A DNA stretch of 64,000 nucleotides. Source: Dongia rigui (GTDB lineage: Bacteria; Pseudomonadota; Alphaproteobacteria; Dongiales; Dongiaceae). The position numbers and the translations under genes are program-made. The stretch is taken from positions 496,001 through 560,000 of the forward strand of contig NZ_JAXCLX010000001.1 in assembly GCF_034044635.1 (NCBI RefSeq), read 5' to 3'. Shown piece by piece: positions 35,219 to 43,772 of the stretch (positions are counted from its first letter, which is position 1; the number at the start of each line of letters is the position of its first letter). The notes under the pieces are model-generated. The model saw only the letters and a list, made by a program, of their open reading frames with translations, did not search any database and was not told the DNA's origin.

Positions 35219-37408
35219 TTAGAAACTCGACCCGATATTGCCGAGATTGGTGAAACGGAACTGGACTAAGGCAGTAAAATCGCCGCTGGTATCGTCTTCG
35301 TCGCTCTCCGGCGCGTAGCTGGCCTTAAGCAACATGCCGAAGCATTCGTCCTGGTATTCCAGCATCGATCCGACCGCGAGCAGATCGTTGTCGTGGATGT
35401 CGTAGCTGCCTTGCGCGCCGACTGTCCAGAATTCGCCTATCTTGGCGCGCACACCGGCCCCGATCTGCTCTTCCTTGCCGCCTTCGACATCATCCTCGAT
35501 CTGGACGTAGTTGATCCAGCCATTCAGTTCTTCCGGCCCGATCGACAGCCCCATATCCTGCCGGTTCATGTCGAAATCTTCGACATCCAGGCGGAAACGG
35601 TAGGTCAAATCGAGCCAGTCGGCCGGCGCCACGACAACGCGGCCGACCAGATCCGACAGATCGTCATCGATGCCGCTGCCGTCACGCACTTCGTCGCCGT
35701 CGTTCCAGAAGCGCAGGCTTTGCCCCAGGAACACGTCGAGCGAACCGCCATCGGGGAGATAGCCCGTCCACTCGGCGCCGTAATTGAAGCGCGAGCCGGA
35801 ATCGACCCGGTCGCCACCGGCGAAGCGATCGGAATCGAACACCTTGGTGTCGTCCCATTCAAAGGCACGGCTGTCGTCGTTGGGAATCTTGCCGGTGTTG
35901 CAGCAATCCGGCGCCAGCACCAGTTGCGCAATCGGCTGGAAAACCTGGGTGATCGTTTGACCGGGATGGACGAAGGGATAGTGCCATTTGAAGCTGGCTT
36001 CCGGAAAGAAGCGGCCTGCGACGCCGTCGAAATCACCGCCGTTCACGGCATCCGAATTCTTGTCGACGTCGTTGACGATATACAGGTCACTCTGGAACGA
36101 CAGCTTCATTTCGTAAATGTCGCCAATCGAGCTGGTATAGGGCAGCGTCCAGCTGGGGCTAGCGGAGAAGCGCAAGGAATCGCGGTCGTCCGTGCGCACG
36201 ATGTTGCGGGTGTTGAGGTTGAGGCCCCAATAGGAACCGTATTGGCCCGGTTCGCTGACAAAATTGTAGTTGATCGACGGCAGCACCATCGGCGCGTTGT
36301 CGGAATCGAAATCCTTGTCGGTCGACTGAAAGCCCATGGCGCGGGCATCGAAGTAAGAGCGACCGAAGAACCCTTCGGCCCAGAGCTGGTTTTCCAGCCA
36401 GTCGGGTGAGCCGAAATGATACTGGCGCAGATACGACTTGTCGGTCGTCACCTTGTTGTTGAAGCCCCAGCGCCAATCGCGATTGATCTCGAACAGGCCA
36501 TCCGCCTCGAGATGCCCGCGGAACTCGTTGTTCTTGACGACCGAGGTGTCCTCGTTGCCGACGCGGTCTTCCTGGGTGCCGGAAACTTCCAGGCGGAAGG
36601 CGCCCTCGCGTACATGCTGGCGATATTCCACGTCGCCCACGGCACCCGCGGAATCCGGATCGCCGCCGATGCGCACGATCGGCGTCAGGGTAAGGTCCTT
36701 GTCCGGACCCAAGGCGATGAAATAGGGCTGGGCATATTGGTAGCCGGCGCGGCCCGATGAGGCCGAGATGCGCGGCTCGAGCAATCCGGTGGCGCGTTTG
36801 ACGCCCGGTGCCGGGTGCTGGAAGTACGGCGTCCAGAAAACCGGGACACCCCACATTTCCATCCAGGCATTGTCGTAGGTGATGGTCTGGGCGACGTCGT
36901 CTTGCACGACCTCGCGCGCCTTCACCTGCCAGATCGGCTGGCGCGATGGGTCGGTGCGGCAGGGCAGACACGGCGTATAGACCGCATTCTTCAAGATCAT
37001 CTTGTTGCCGTCGACGCGTTGCGCCGTTTGCGCGGCGAGGCGTGACTGGTCCTTGAACAGGCCTTTGAAGCCCTGCACGATGCCGTCGTTGAAATCCTCG
37101 GTCACGTCGACGTAGTTGCCGAACATCGTGTCGCCGTTCGGCAGCAGCATGGCGACATTGCCGTTGGCGGTGACGGTCTTGGTCCGCTCGTTGTAGGTCA
37201 GCGTGTCGGCCATGATGATCTTGTCGCCGCGCTGCGCCTCGACATGGCCGCGCGCGACGTATATGCCGAAATCCTCGTCATAGCCGACTTCGTCGGCCAC
37301 CAGATGGACGGTGTCGTCCGCCTTGGCAGGGCTCACCGTCCCCATGGCAATGACAACGCCATAGAGGGCAGCGCCAAAGGCTGAACCCATCAAATCGAAC
37401 CGCGCCAA
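35219..37408 (-). CDS. lptD: LPS-assembly outer-membrane protein LptD
   Basis: 729-residue OstA/Imp protein that inserts lipopolysaccharide into the outer leaflet. Signal peptide, then an OstA (LptA-like beta-jellyroll) domain (LVADEVGYDEDFGIYVARGHVEAQRGDKI in pieces), then a long beta-barrel ending in Phe (LGNIGSSF), as outer-membrane proteins do. Paired Cys (CLPCR; later CCNTG) may form its disulfides. The start is TTG 37408: GGGGGTAG lies at correct distance, whereas ATG 37390 has none. lptF-lptG, usually upstream, are missing. Confidence 0.94.
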   Translation of the reverse strand: MARFDLMGSAFGAALYGVVIAMGTVSPAKADDTVHLVADEVGYDEDFGIYVARGHVEAQRGDKIIMADTLTYNERTKTVTANGNVAMLLPNGDTMFGNYVDVTEDFNDGIVQGFKGLFKDQSRLAAQTAQRVDGNKMILKNAVYTPCLPCRTDPSRQPIWQVKAREVVQDDVAQTITYDNAWMEMWGVPVFWTPYFQHPAPGVKRATGLLEPRISASSGRAGYQYAQPYFIALGPDKDLTLTPIVRIGGDPDSAGAVGDVEYRQHVREGAFRLEVSGTQEDRVGNEDTSVVKNNEFRGHLEADGLFEINRDWRWGFNNKVTTDKSYLRQYHFGSPDWLENQLWAEGFFGRSYFDARAMGFQSTDKDFDSDNAPMVLPSINYNFVSEPGQYGSYWGLNLNTRNIVRTDDRDSLRFSASPSWTLPYTSSIGDIYEMKLSFQSDLYIVNDVDKNSDAVNGGDFDGVAGRFFPEASFKWHYPFVHPGQTITQVFQPIAQLVLAPDCCNTGKIPNDDSRAFEWDDTKVFDSDRFAGGDRVDSGSRFNYGAEWTGYLPDGGSLDVFLGQSLRFWNDGDEVRDGSGIDDDLSDLVGRVVVAPADWLDLTYRFRLDVEDFDMNRQDMGLSIGPEELNGWINYVQIEDDVEGGKEEQIGAGVRAKIGEFWTVGAQGSYDIHDNDLLAVGSMLEYQDECFGMLLKASYAPESDEDDTSGDFTALVQFRFTNLGNIGSSF

Positions 37409-37719
37409 AATCTACCCCCAAACCGCCCCGCTGGACATTTTTACGACCGGCTTTGGCGAGCCGGGACTCTGGCGGCTAAAGTAGCATGCCGGACCTATTC
37501 GTCCACAGATTTCAGTAGCTTGGCACCTGCCGCGACGGTGTTAAGCGGCATTGGCGGCGGAAATCCCTTTGTGCTAAGGCTTGCAAATATGCTGGCCGTC
37601 GACTCGCCTCCGCTTGGCAATCGCCGCGTCGCATCCAGGACAGTTCCCTCGCGCCACCGAAGCTCGGCTAGAAGCGCCGTTACGCGTGGCCAGATTGCGA
37701 AAAAGCAGGAGAAATCAAG
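37409..37719. promoter_or_regulatory. divergent intergenic region lptD / pepA
   Basis: 311 bp between divergently transcribed lptD and pepA. It holds the GGGGGTAG and AGGAGAA ribosome-binding sites at its ends and should contain both promoters. I see no remnant of lptF or lptG and no clear operator. Confidence 0.4.
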
Positions 37720-39219
37720 ATGAAGGTCACCTTTGCCAAGCCGGAAGTGCCCGCTCAGGGCGCGTATGTCGTCGGCGTCTTGGAAGGTCGCAAGCTGACC
37801 GCCGCCGCCGCCCAGGCGGAAAAGGCCACAAAGGGTGCCGTGTCGCGCGCGCTCAATGCCAGCCGCTTCAAAGGCGGCGCGGACGAGCAGTTGATCGTGC
37901 TGGCCCCGGCCGGCCTTGACGCCACCCGGCTGATTCTGGCCGGCTTCGGCAACCCCGCCAAGCTCGATGCCGCTGCCGTCGAGGCGATCGGTGGCCGCTT
38001 GGTCGCAGCCCTTAACGGCGCTGGCGAACGGGAGGCGACCATCGCCGTCGAAACGCCCGCCGGCTGTGCCCTCAGCGAGGCTGAAATCGCCGCCCGGATC
38101 GGTATGGGCGCCCGCCTCCGCTCCTACCGGTTCGACAAGTACCGCACCAAGGAAAAGCCCGAGCACAAGCCGACCCTCAAGAAGCTGACAATCACGCTCA
38201 GCGATCCGGCCGGCGCCAAGAAGGCCTTCGATCCGCTCGACAAGATTGTCGATTCCGTCAACATGACGCGCAACCTGGTTTCGGAACCCGCCAACATCAT
38301 CTACCCGGCGACGCTCGCAAAGGAAGCAGCGACCCTCGCCGAACTCGGCGTCACCGTCCAGATCCTCGGCGAGAAGGAAATGAAGAAGCTCGGCATGGGC
38401 GCCCTCCTTGGCGTCGGCCAGGGCTCGGAGCGCGAAAGCCAGCTCGTCACCATGCAGTGGAATGGCGCCTCTGATTCCAAGGCGAAGCCGATTTGCTTCG
38501 TCGGCAAGGGCGTCACCTTCGATACCGGCGGCATTTCCATCAAGCCGGCGGCCGGCATGGAAGACATGAAGTGGGACATGGGCGGCTCCGGCGTCGTCAT
38601 CGGCGTGATGCGCGCGCTGGCCGCCCGCAAGGCCAAGGTCAATGCCGTGGGTGTCATCGGCCTGGTCGAGAACATGCCGTCCGGCACGGCGCAGCGCCCC
38701 GGCGATATCGTGACCTCGATGTCGGGCCAGACCATCGAAGTGCTCAACACCGACGCCGAAGGCCGATTGGTTCTCGCCGATGCCCTGTGGTATGCGCAGG
38801 AGAATTTCCGCCCCAAGGCGATCGTCGACCTGGCAACACTCACCGGCGCCATCATGGTGGCGCTCGGTACCGACCATGCCGGCCTCTTTTCCAATGACGA
38901 CACGCTGTCGGATCAGCTGATCGCCGCCGGCAAGACGACGGGCGAACTGCTGTGGCGCATGCCGCTGGCACCCTCCTATGACCGACTGATCGATTCACCC
39001 GCGGCCGATATGAAGAACATCGGCGGTCGCTATGGCGGCTCGATCACCGCGGCGCAGTTCCTGCAACGCTTCATCCAGAAGGGCACGCCCTGGGCGCATC
39101 TCGACATCGCCGGCGTCACCTGGAGCGAGAAGGACAAGGCAACCACGCCCAAGGGCGCCACGGCCTTTGGCGTGCGCCTGCTCGAGCAGTTGGTGGCGCG
39201 GAATTACGAGGACAAGTAA
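37720..39219 (+). CDS. pepA: leucyl aminopeptidase
   Basis: Cytosolic M17 hexameric metallopeptidase of 499 residues that removes N-terminal residues from peptides. Metal and catalytic signature NTDAEGRL and the preceding GKGVTFDTGGISIKPA (metal Lys and Asp) are intact, with the Arg in the signature giving the catalytic site. AGGAGAA precedes ATG 37720. holC follows after 8 bp. Confidence 0.95.
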   Translation: MKVTFAKPEVPAQGAYVVGVLEGRKLTAAAAQAEKATKGAVSRALNASRFKGGADEQLIVLAPAGLDATRLILAGFGNPAKLDAAAVEAIGGRLVAALNGAGEREATIAVETPAGCALSEAEIAARIGMGARLRSYRFDKYRTKEKPEHKPTLKKLTITLSDPAGAKKAFDPLDKIVDSVNMTRNLVSEPANIIYPATLAKEAATLAELGVTVQILGEKEMKKLGMGALLGVGQGSERESQLVTMQWNGASDSKAKPICFVGKGVTFDTGGISIKPAAGMEDMKWDMGGSGVVIGVMRALAARKAKVNAVGVIGLVENMPSGTAQRPGDIVTSMSGQTIEVLNTDAEGRLVLADALWYAQENFRPKAIVDLATLTGAIMVALGTDHAGLFSNDDTLSDQLIAAGKTTGELLWRMPLAPSYDRLIDSPAADMKNIGGRYGGSITAAQFLQRFIQKGTPWAHLDIAGVTWSEKDKATTPKGATAFGVRLLEQLVARNYEDK

Positions 39220-39227
39220 CCGGCTCC

Positions 39228-39698
39228 ATGGCGGAGATCCGCTTTTATCACCTGACGAAATCGCGGCTGGAGGAGGCGCTGACCCGCCTCCTCCGTCGCG
39301 TCATCGACCGGCAGGACCGCGCCGTGGTCATGGCCGGCTCGACCGAGCGGGTCGAAGCGCTCAATGCGCATTTGTGGAATTTCGACCCGCCAAGCTTCCT
39401 GCCGCACGGCTCGGCCAAGGACGGCAATGCGGCCGACCAGCCGGTCTACCTTACCGCTCAGTTCGAGAACCCGAACGGTGCCAAGCTGCTGTTGCTGTGC
39501 GACGGGGCCGGCGCACCGCCCGCAAGTGACCTCGATGCCATGGGTTTCACCCTGGTCTGTACGCTTTTCAACGGCCTTGACGAAGAAGCCGTAGGGACCG
39601 CGCGCGCGCAGTGGCGCGACTACAAGAATGCCGGGCAGCAGTTGGTCTATTACCAGCAGGATGAAGACGGCGGCTGGGTCGAAAAGGCGCGACAATAA
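39228..39698 (+). CDS. holC: DNA polymerase III chi subunit
   Basis: 156 residues. AEIRFYHLTKSRLEEALTRLL at the start, the DRAVVMAGSTERVEALNAHLW region and LVYYQQDEDGGW at the end match HolC. In the clamp loader, chi binds SSB and psi. The pepA-holC pairing is conserved in proteobacteria. Confidence 0.93.
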   Translation: MAEIRFYHLTKSRLEEALTRLLRRVIDRQDRAVVMAGSTERVEALNAHLWNFDPPSFLPHGSAKDGNAADQPVYLTAQFENPNGAKLLLLCDGAGAPPASDLDAMGFTLVCTLFNGLDEEAVGTARAQWRDYKNAGQQLVYYQQDEDGGWVEKARQ

Positions 39699-39889
39699 AG
39701 TCCCGCACCAGCGGCGATTTTCTTACATCATCGTGCAGGCAGCCTTGTTCCGCCCTCCTGCGGCCCTTGGCCAAAATGCGCCGGTGGCATATCCTTTTCT
39801 TAACGGATGCGGGCATAACATCGATACCGAGCTGTTCCCTGGTTTCGCCGGAGAAGACATGTCGGCGGACGACGCGGTTTACGGAAAAA

Positions 39890-40552
39890 ATGAAGCGAAT
39901 TTTATCCATTTCCCGGGTGATCTTGGGCGGCCGTCGTTTCGACGATCGCGGCGTCGCGATCATCGAATTCGCGCTGGTCATGCCGATCCTGCTGCTGATG
40001 ACATTCGGCGCCATCGAGATTGGCATGATCATGGCGGTGCAGTCGACGCTTGAGGGCGGCCTTAAGGAAGCATCGCGTTACGGCATCACCGGCCAGACGC
40101 CCTCCGACTCAGCTCGCATCGACAAGATCCGCGCCATCCTCGCCGATCACACGATCGATCTCGTCGACATGAACGAGGCGGTGTTTTCGGTGAAGACCTA
40201 TCCGAGCTTTTCCGGTGTCGGCCAGCCCGAGCCCTTCGTCGACAGCGCACCCGACCCCGACGACCCCAGCGACACGACCTGCCACAACAACAAATACGAT
40301 CCGCCCAGCACCGGCTGCACCGAGACCTTTACCGATACCGATGGCGACGGCGTGTGGGATCCCGATATCGGCCAGGACGGCGCCGGTATGGGTGGCGAAG
40401 TCGTCTCCTACAGCGTCGAGATCCCGTGGCATGTAATGACGCCTTTCGTCGGCAAGCTGCTGGCGCCCAGCGGCAAGATTCCGCTGCGCGCCACCATCGT
40501 CGTGCGCAACGAGCCCAATCTCTACAAGAACGCTGGAAGCAGCTCGAATTGA
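39890..40552 (+). CDS. TadE-like minor pilin with Ca-binding-type insertion
   Basis: 220 residues starting at ATG 39890. A short basic N terminus leads to the TadE segment (DDRGVAIIEFALVMPILLLMTFGAIEIG): a prepilin-like Glu five residues into the hydrophobic helix, cleavage expected after the Gly. The extracellular part carries an Asp-rich insertion (DTDGDGVWDPDIGQDG) resembling thrombospondin type-3 calcium loops, next to two Cys. Product of the Tad pilus locus, followed 8 bp later by another TadE-like gene. Confidence 0.86.
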   Translation: MKRILSISRVILGGRRFDDRGVAIIEFALVMPILLLMTFGAIEIGMIMAVQSTLEGGLKEASRYGITGQTPSDSARIDKIRAILADHTIDLVDMNEAVFSVKTYPSFSGVGQPEPFVDSAPDPDDPSDTTCHNNKYDPPSTGCTETFTDTDGDGVWDPDIGQDGAGMGGEVVSYSVEIPWHVMTPFVGKLLAPSGKIPLRATIVVRNEPNLYKNAGSSSN

Positions 40553-40560
40553 GGAACCGG

Positions 40561-41139
40561 ATGATGGCCAGAATCCGCGCCTTGCTGCAGAAATCGCGCC
40601 GCGCCGAGCTCGGCTCGATGGCGGTTGAAATGGCGCTGTTCCTGTTCTTCTTCTCGACCCTGTTCCTTGGCACCTTCGAAGTGCCGCGTTACCTGTTGAT
40701 CGGCCAGAAAATGGAGCGGGCTGCGGCTTCGATGGCCGACCTCGTTGCCCAGATCGATCCTGCGCAAGACAACAATGTCCTTGCCAAGATCAATGACCTG
40801 TTCAAGGCGGCCAGCGGCTTGATGTCGCCTTATGACCTCGACACCAAGGGTCGTGTCATCATCACGTCCCTGTCGAACCCCGACGGCACGGCCGAGAAAG
40901 TGGCCTGGCAGCTGATGAGCCCCGGCAGCTTTACTGCCTATAGCAAGATCGGCACAACCGGCGGCACACCGGTCCTGCCCACAGGGATGGTCATTCGTGA
41001 GGGTGAGAACATCATCGTCGCCGAGATCGTCTTCAAATACGAACCGCTCTTCGGCTCGATGATCTATAGCGAACGAACCATCTATACCCGCGCCTTCACC
41101 CGCCCGCGCTTTTCCAATCTCACTGCCACGCCGAAGTAA
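40561..41139 (+). CDS. TadE/TadF-like pilus assembly protein
   Basis: 192 residues; ATG 40561 follows GAGGAA (a second ATG is next). N-terminal basic region, then the pseudopilin helix ELGSMAVEMALFLFFFSTLFLG with Glu at the processing-related position. The rest is an extracellular domain without a recognised fold. Coupled to the preceding TadE-like gene. It converges with the tadG-like gene at 41181. Confidence 0.82.
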   Translation: MMARIRALLQKSRRAELGSMAVEMALFLFFFSTLFLGTFEVPRYLLIGQKMERAAASMADLVAQIDPAQDNNVLAKINDLFKAASGLMSPYDLDTKGRVIITSLSNPDGTAEKVAWQLMSPGSFTAYSKIGTTGGTPVLPTGMVIREGENIIVAEIVFKYEPLFGSMIYSERTIYTRAFTRPRFSNLTATPK

Positions 41140-41180
41140 CGAACGGTACCGGGCGCCAAGATTTTGTGGTCGCGCAGCTC

Positions 41181-42926
41181 TTACTTGGAGAGGCGCAGGA
41201 CCGAGAGGCTGGCGGCAATCGACTTGAACGCCGCCTCGAGATCGGTGGCCGAGCTTGCCTGATAGTAATAGGGGGCGTTCTTTCCCGTCGCGACCGATTG
41301 CAACAGCGCCTTCAAGGTCGCATCCGGTTCGTCGTACTGCACGACATAGATCTTCACGCCCTGTGCCGGATTGGCACCCTTGATTGCCGTCGCCAGCTGT
41401 TTCAGCCGGTTGTTCTTGTTGTTGTAGCTGCCGTCGCCCAGCTTGCCGTGGGATGTCGTCGTCGCGGCTGTCGTGTAAAAGCCGAATGCACCTTTATAGG
41501 AATCACCATTGGCACCCGTCGCGATGCCGTCCGTCAGCAGTACGATGGCCTGAGTGCGGTTGAACGGGACCGAGGCCTTGCCTTCATCGAAGGGCTTGCC
41601 CGGCATCAGGACTTCCCATGCCCAGAACAAGCCCTGGGGGGTATCGGTATAGTGTTCAGATAACGTGTCGACGCCCTTGAAGAGGTTATTGATCGACGTG
41701 ACCATGGCCGCCTTTTCGGTCGCATTGCGCACGGGTAACAGGCGGCGAATTCCTGGCCCGGGCACGGGCGTGCAATCATTGCCTTGGCTGGTGGCGCTGC
41801 CCTGATTGCCCTTCACCCAATAGCTCGGCCGGTCGATGATGCCGGATGTGCCCGTCGGATGATCCGTCTTGGCGAGACCGTTGTCGTTCCAATAAGCTTC
41901 CGCGCACTGCGCATATTTTCCATTGCCCCAGGTGCCGCCGGTCGTGAGATCCCATTTGACGGTCTCTGGATTGATCGGCTCACCCTGACCCGGCAGGATC
42001 GGCTCATACGCAATCCACGATTTGCCGCCATAGGTGCCATAGCCGAGCTTCAGATCGGAATCATTGGTATTGTTGTTGTCATCGATATAGCGCGCGTAAA
42101 CGCCGCCCTTCCATCCGGCCGGCGGCTTGCTCAGCAATCGCACGTCGGTGAAGTCCTTGGCGAAGTAGATGTCGGACTGGGTCACACCGGTGACCGGGTT
42201 GGTGAAATTGCTGCCAACCGGTTCGGTGACGACCTTGTCCGGATCATAGGTGGCGCCATCGTCCGAAACGTTCACCTTGCCACCCCAGGGTACCATGCCG
42301 ATGTTGAGCAGTGGATAGGTTACCCCCGAGATCGTGACTTCCTTGGGATTTGGATCGGCATAGACGGTGTCGACCAGCAGCTTGGCCGCACTTTGCGCCG
42401 CCTCGATCTTGGTGCAGGGCTTGCACATCGAGCCGGAGATATCGATGGCGATCACGACGTCGAGGCCGTTGATGCCGCGTACCGCGCTGGCTGCGGCGCC
42501 CACGGTGATCTTCTTGAATCCGAGCACCGACATCAGCGTCGTGTTGATGGAGGCCTTGGCATCGACATTGACGGTATTGTTGGCAAGGTCTTGCACCACA
42601 TGAGGGCCATCCAGCGTGGCCTCGAGCTGCGCCGCCGGGAAGTTGGCGTTGAAGAACATGGTAATGTCACTGTCGACCTTGTCGCTGCCGAGCTGCTTGG
42701 CGCCGGCGAGGGCCGCCGCGTCCAGGGCCTGCGACAGGCGTGCCTTCAACATGTAACCACGCGCCGTATCGACGGCGAGGCCGGCGCAGCCGATGAAGAC
42801 GGTCAGGGCGACGCCCACCCAAATGGCTACGGAACCGCGCTGGTCAGCGCCAAAAGCGCTTCCCGCCTTGCGGCATTTCCCAAAGGCGCGGCCGATCACC
42901 GGGCGATTAAACAGCTGGGGTCCCAT
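41181..42926 (-). CDS. TadG-like protein with von Willebrand factor A domain
   Basis: 581 residues; ATG 42926 follows GAGAGGA. N-terminal TadG/TadE-like segment (DQRGSVAIWVGVALTVFIGCAGLAVD) for membrane insertion and prepilin-like processing, then YMLKARLSQALDAAALAGA typical of TadG. The extracellular vWA domain has the MIDAS motif DISGSM (DxSxS) and a later VLLTDG, interrupted by a long insertion (~240-480) rich in Gly/Asn/Asp. TadG proteins are pilus-associated and may act in adhesion. Confidence 0.9.
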   Translation of the reverse strand: MGPQLFNRPVIGRAFGKCRKAGSAFGADQRGSVAIWVGVALTVFIGCAGLAVDTARGYMLKARLSQALDAAALAGAKQLGSDKVDSDITMFFNANFPAAQLEATLDGPHVVQDLANNTVNVDAKASINTTLMSVLGFKKITVGAAASAVRGINGLDVVIAIDISGSMCKPCTKIEAAQSAAKLLVDTVYADPNPKEVTISGVTYPLLNIGMVPWGGKVNVSDDGATYDPDKVVTEPVGSNFTNPVTGVTQSDIYFAKDFTDVRLLSKPPAGWKGGVYARYIDDNNNTNDSDLKLGYGTYGGKSWIAYEPILPGQGEPINPETVKWDLTTGGTWGNGKYAQCAEAYWNDNGLAKTDHPTGTSGIIDRPSYWVKGNQGSATSQGNDCTPVPGPGIRRLLPVRNATEKAAMVTSINNLFKGVDTLSEHYTDTPQGLFWAWEVLMPGKPFDEGKASVPFNRTQAIVLLTDGIATGANGDSYKGAFGFYTTAATTTSHGKLGDGSYNNKNNRLKQLATAIKGANPAQGVKIYVVQYDEPDATLKALLQSVATGKNAPYYYQASSATDLEAAFKSIAASLSVLRLSK

Positions 42927-43036
42927 GATGCGTCCTCTCAACACTCAACCATCGCGCATCGCGTTGCGATGGCGTTTCGGTCGTTCTTGCCATGTGCTAT
43001 CGCGCGTGGTCGCGCGACCCTTGCCCTCGACGATGA

Positions 43037-43618
43037 TCAGGGCGTTATCACGATTCCGCCACCTTGGCCGACAACACCGCTGGCACCTTGCGCCGTCGCT
43101 GCATTGGCGTTGCCGACGCCCTGTGCCGTCTGCTGCGCGGCCGCGGTTGCAGCGGCGTTGCTGCCGCCCGCTGCCGCTGCCGGCGCCGTAGCACCGCCGC
43201 CTTGCGGCTGGATCGAGGCATAGCTGGTGCCGCCGGGACCTAGCACCTGGACGCAACGCGTCAGGCAGGTCCAGCTGCGCTCGCTGATGGTGCCGCTGCC
43301 GGCATTGATGATGGAGACCTGGCGATTGTCTTCCGGCATCACCACGATGGGGGCGTTGAACAGGACCGTATTGTCGGCGCCCGTCACGATGAGGTTGGTC
43401 TCGCCCGGGGTCTTGCCGAAGACGACGATCTGGCCATTGGCTTCAACCGTCACGTCGACAACTTTCGGATCGCCGATGATGATGCCGCCGACACCTTCAC
43501 CGAAGGACATGATCTGCGCCTTGCGCCAGGTCACCTGAACGACATCATCGGCAAAGGCGGGCACGGCCAGCGAAGCCAGGACGAATGCTGCAATGGTGGC
43601 CTTGGTGATCATACGCAT
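43037..43618 (-). CDS. periplasmic protein with pilus-secretin N-terminal domain
   Basis: 193 residues with a signal peptide (cleavage near AFA-DDV). The ~80-residue domain (GIIIGDPKVVDVTV, IVVFGKTPGETNLIVTG) matches the N-terminal domain of CpaC secretins, including the one at 49949-51424 in this locus, but there is no secretin barrel. The last ~70 residues are low-complexity Ala/Gly/Gln. ATG 43618 is preceded by GGGGATC. Probably a CpaC partner or accessory protein. Confidence 0.83.
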   Translation of the reverse strand: MRMITKATIAAFVLASLAVPAFADDVVQVTWRKAQIMSFGEGVGGIIIGDPKVVDVTVEANGQIVVFGKTPGETNLIVTGADNTVLFNAPIVVMPEDNRQVSIINAGSGTISERSWTCLTRCVQVLGPGGTSYASIQPQGGGATAPAAAAGGSNAAATAAAQQTAQGVGNANAATAQGASGVVGQGGGIVITP

Positions 43619-43680
43619 GTGGATCCCCGATCCTTGCCTCAAGCGTGGGCCGTTAAGTTTGCATCGTAGCGCCAATCGTC

Positions 43681-43695
43681 TTAACGCTCAATTAA
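43681..43695. promoter_or_regulatory. CtrA-type box TTAA-N7-TTAA
   Basis: TTAACGCTCAATTAA is a perfect match to the CtrA consensus (TTAA, seven bases, TTAA). It lies in the 154-bp gap between the divergent CpaC-N-like gene (start 43618) and the TadD gene (start 43773). In Caulobacter, CtrA activates pilA and pilus genes, so cell-cycle control of this locus is plausible. Consensus match is seen; binding is inferred. Confidence 0.6.
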
Positions 43696-43772
43696 ATTTC
43701 CTATGTAATAGTAGGATTTAGCTTGGATTTATGCGAAACTGCCTGAATGAAGTTGGGCATGGGGGAATGGCC

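Noticed and set aside
37495-38877. 460-codon minus-strand frame across pepA
   Set aside because: Antisense shadow; composition mirrors the codon bias of pepA, no ribosome-binding site or domain.
41784-43223. 479-codon plus-strand frame over tadG-like and neighbouring gene
   Set aside because: Shadow; the minus-strand gene has MIDAS, TadG motif and ribosome-binding site.
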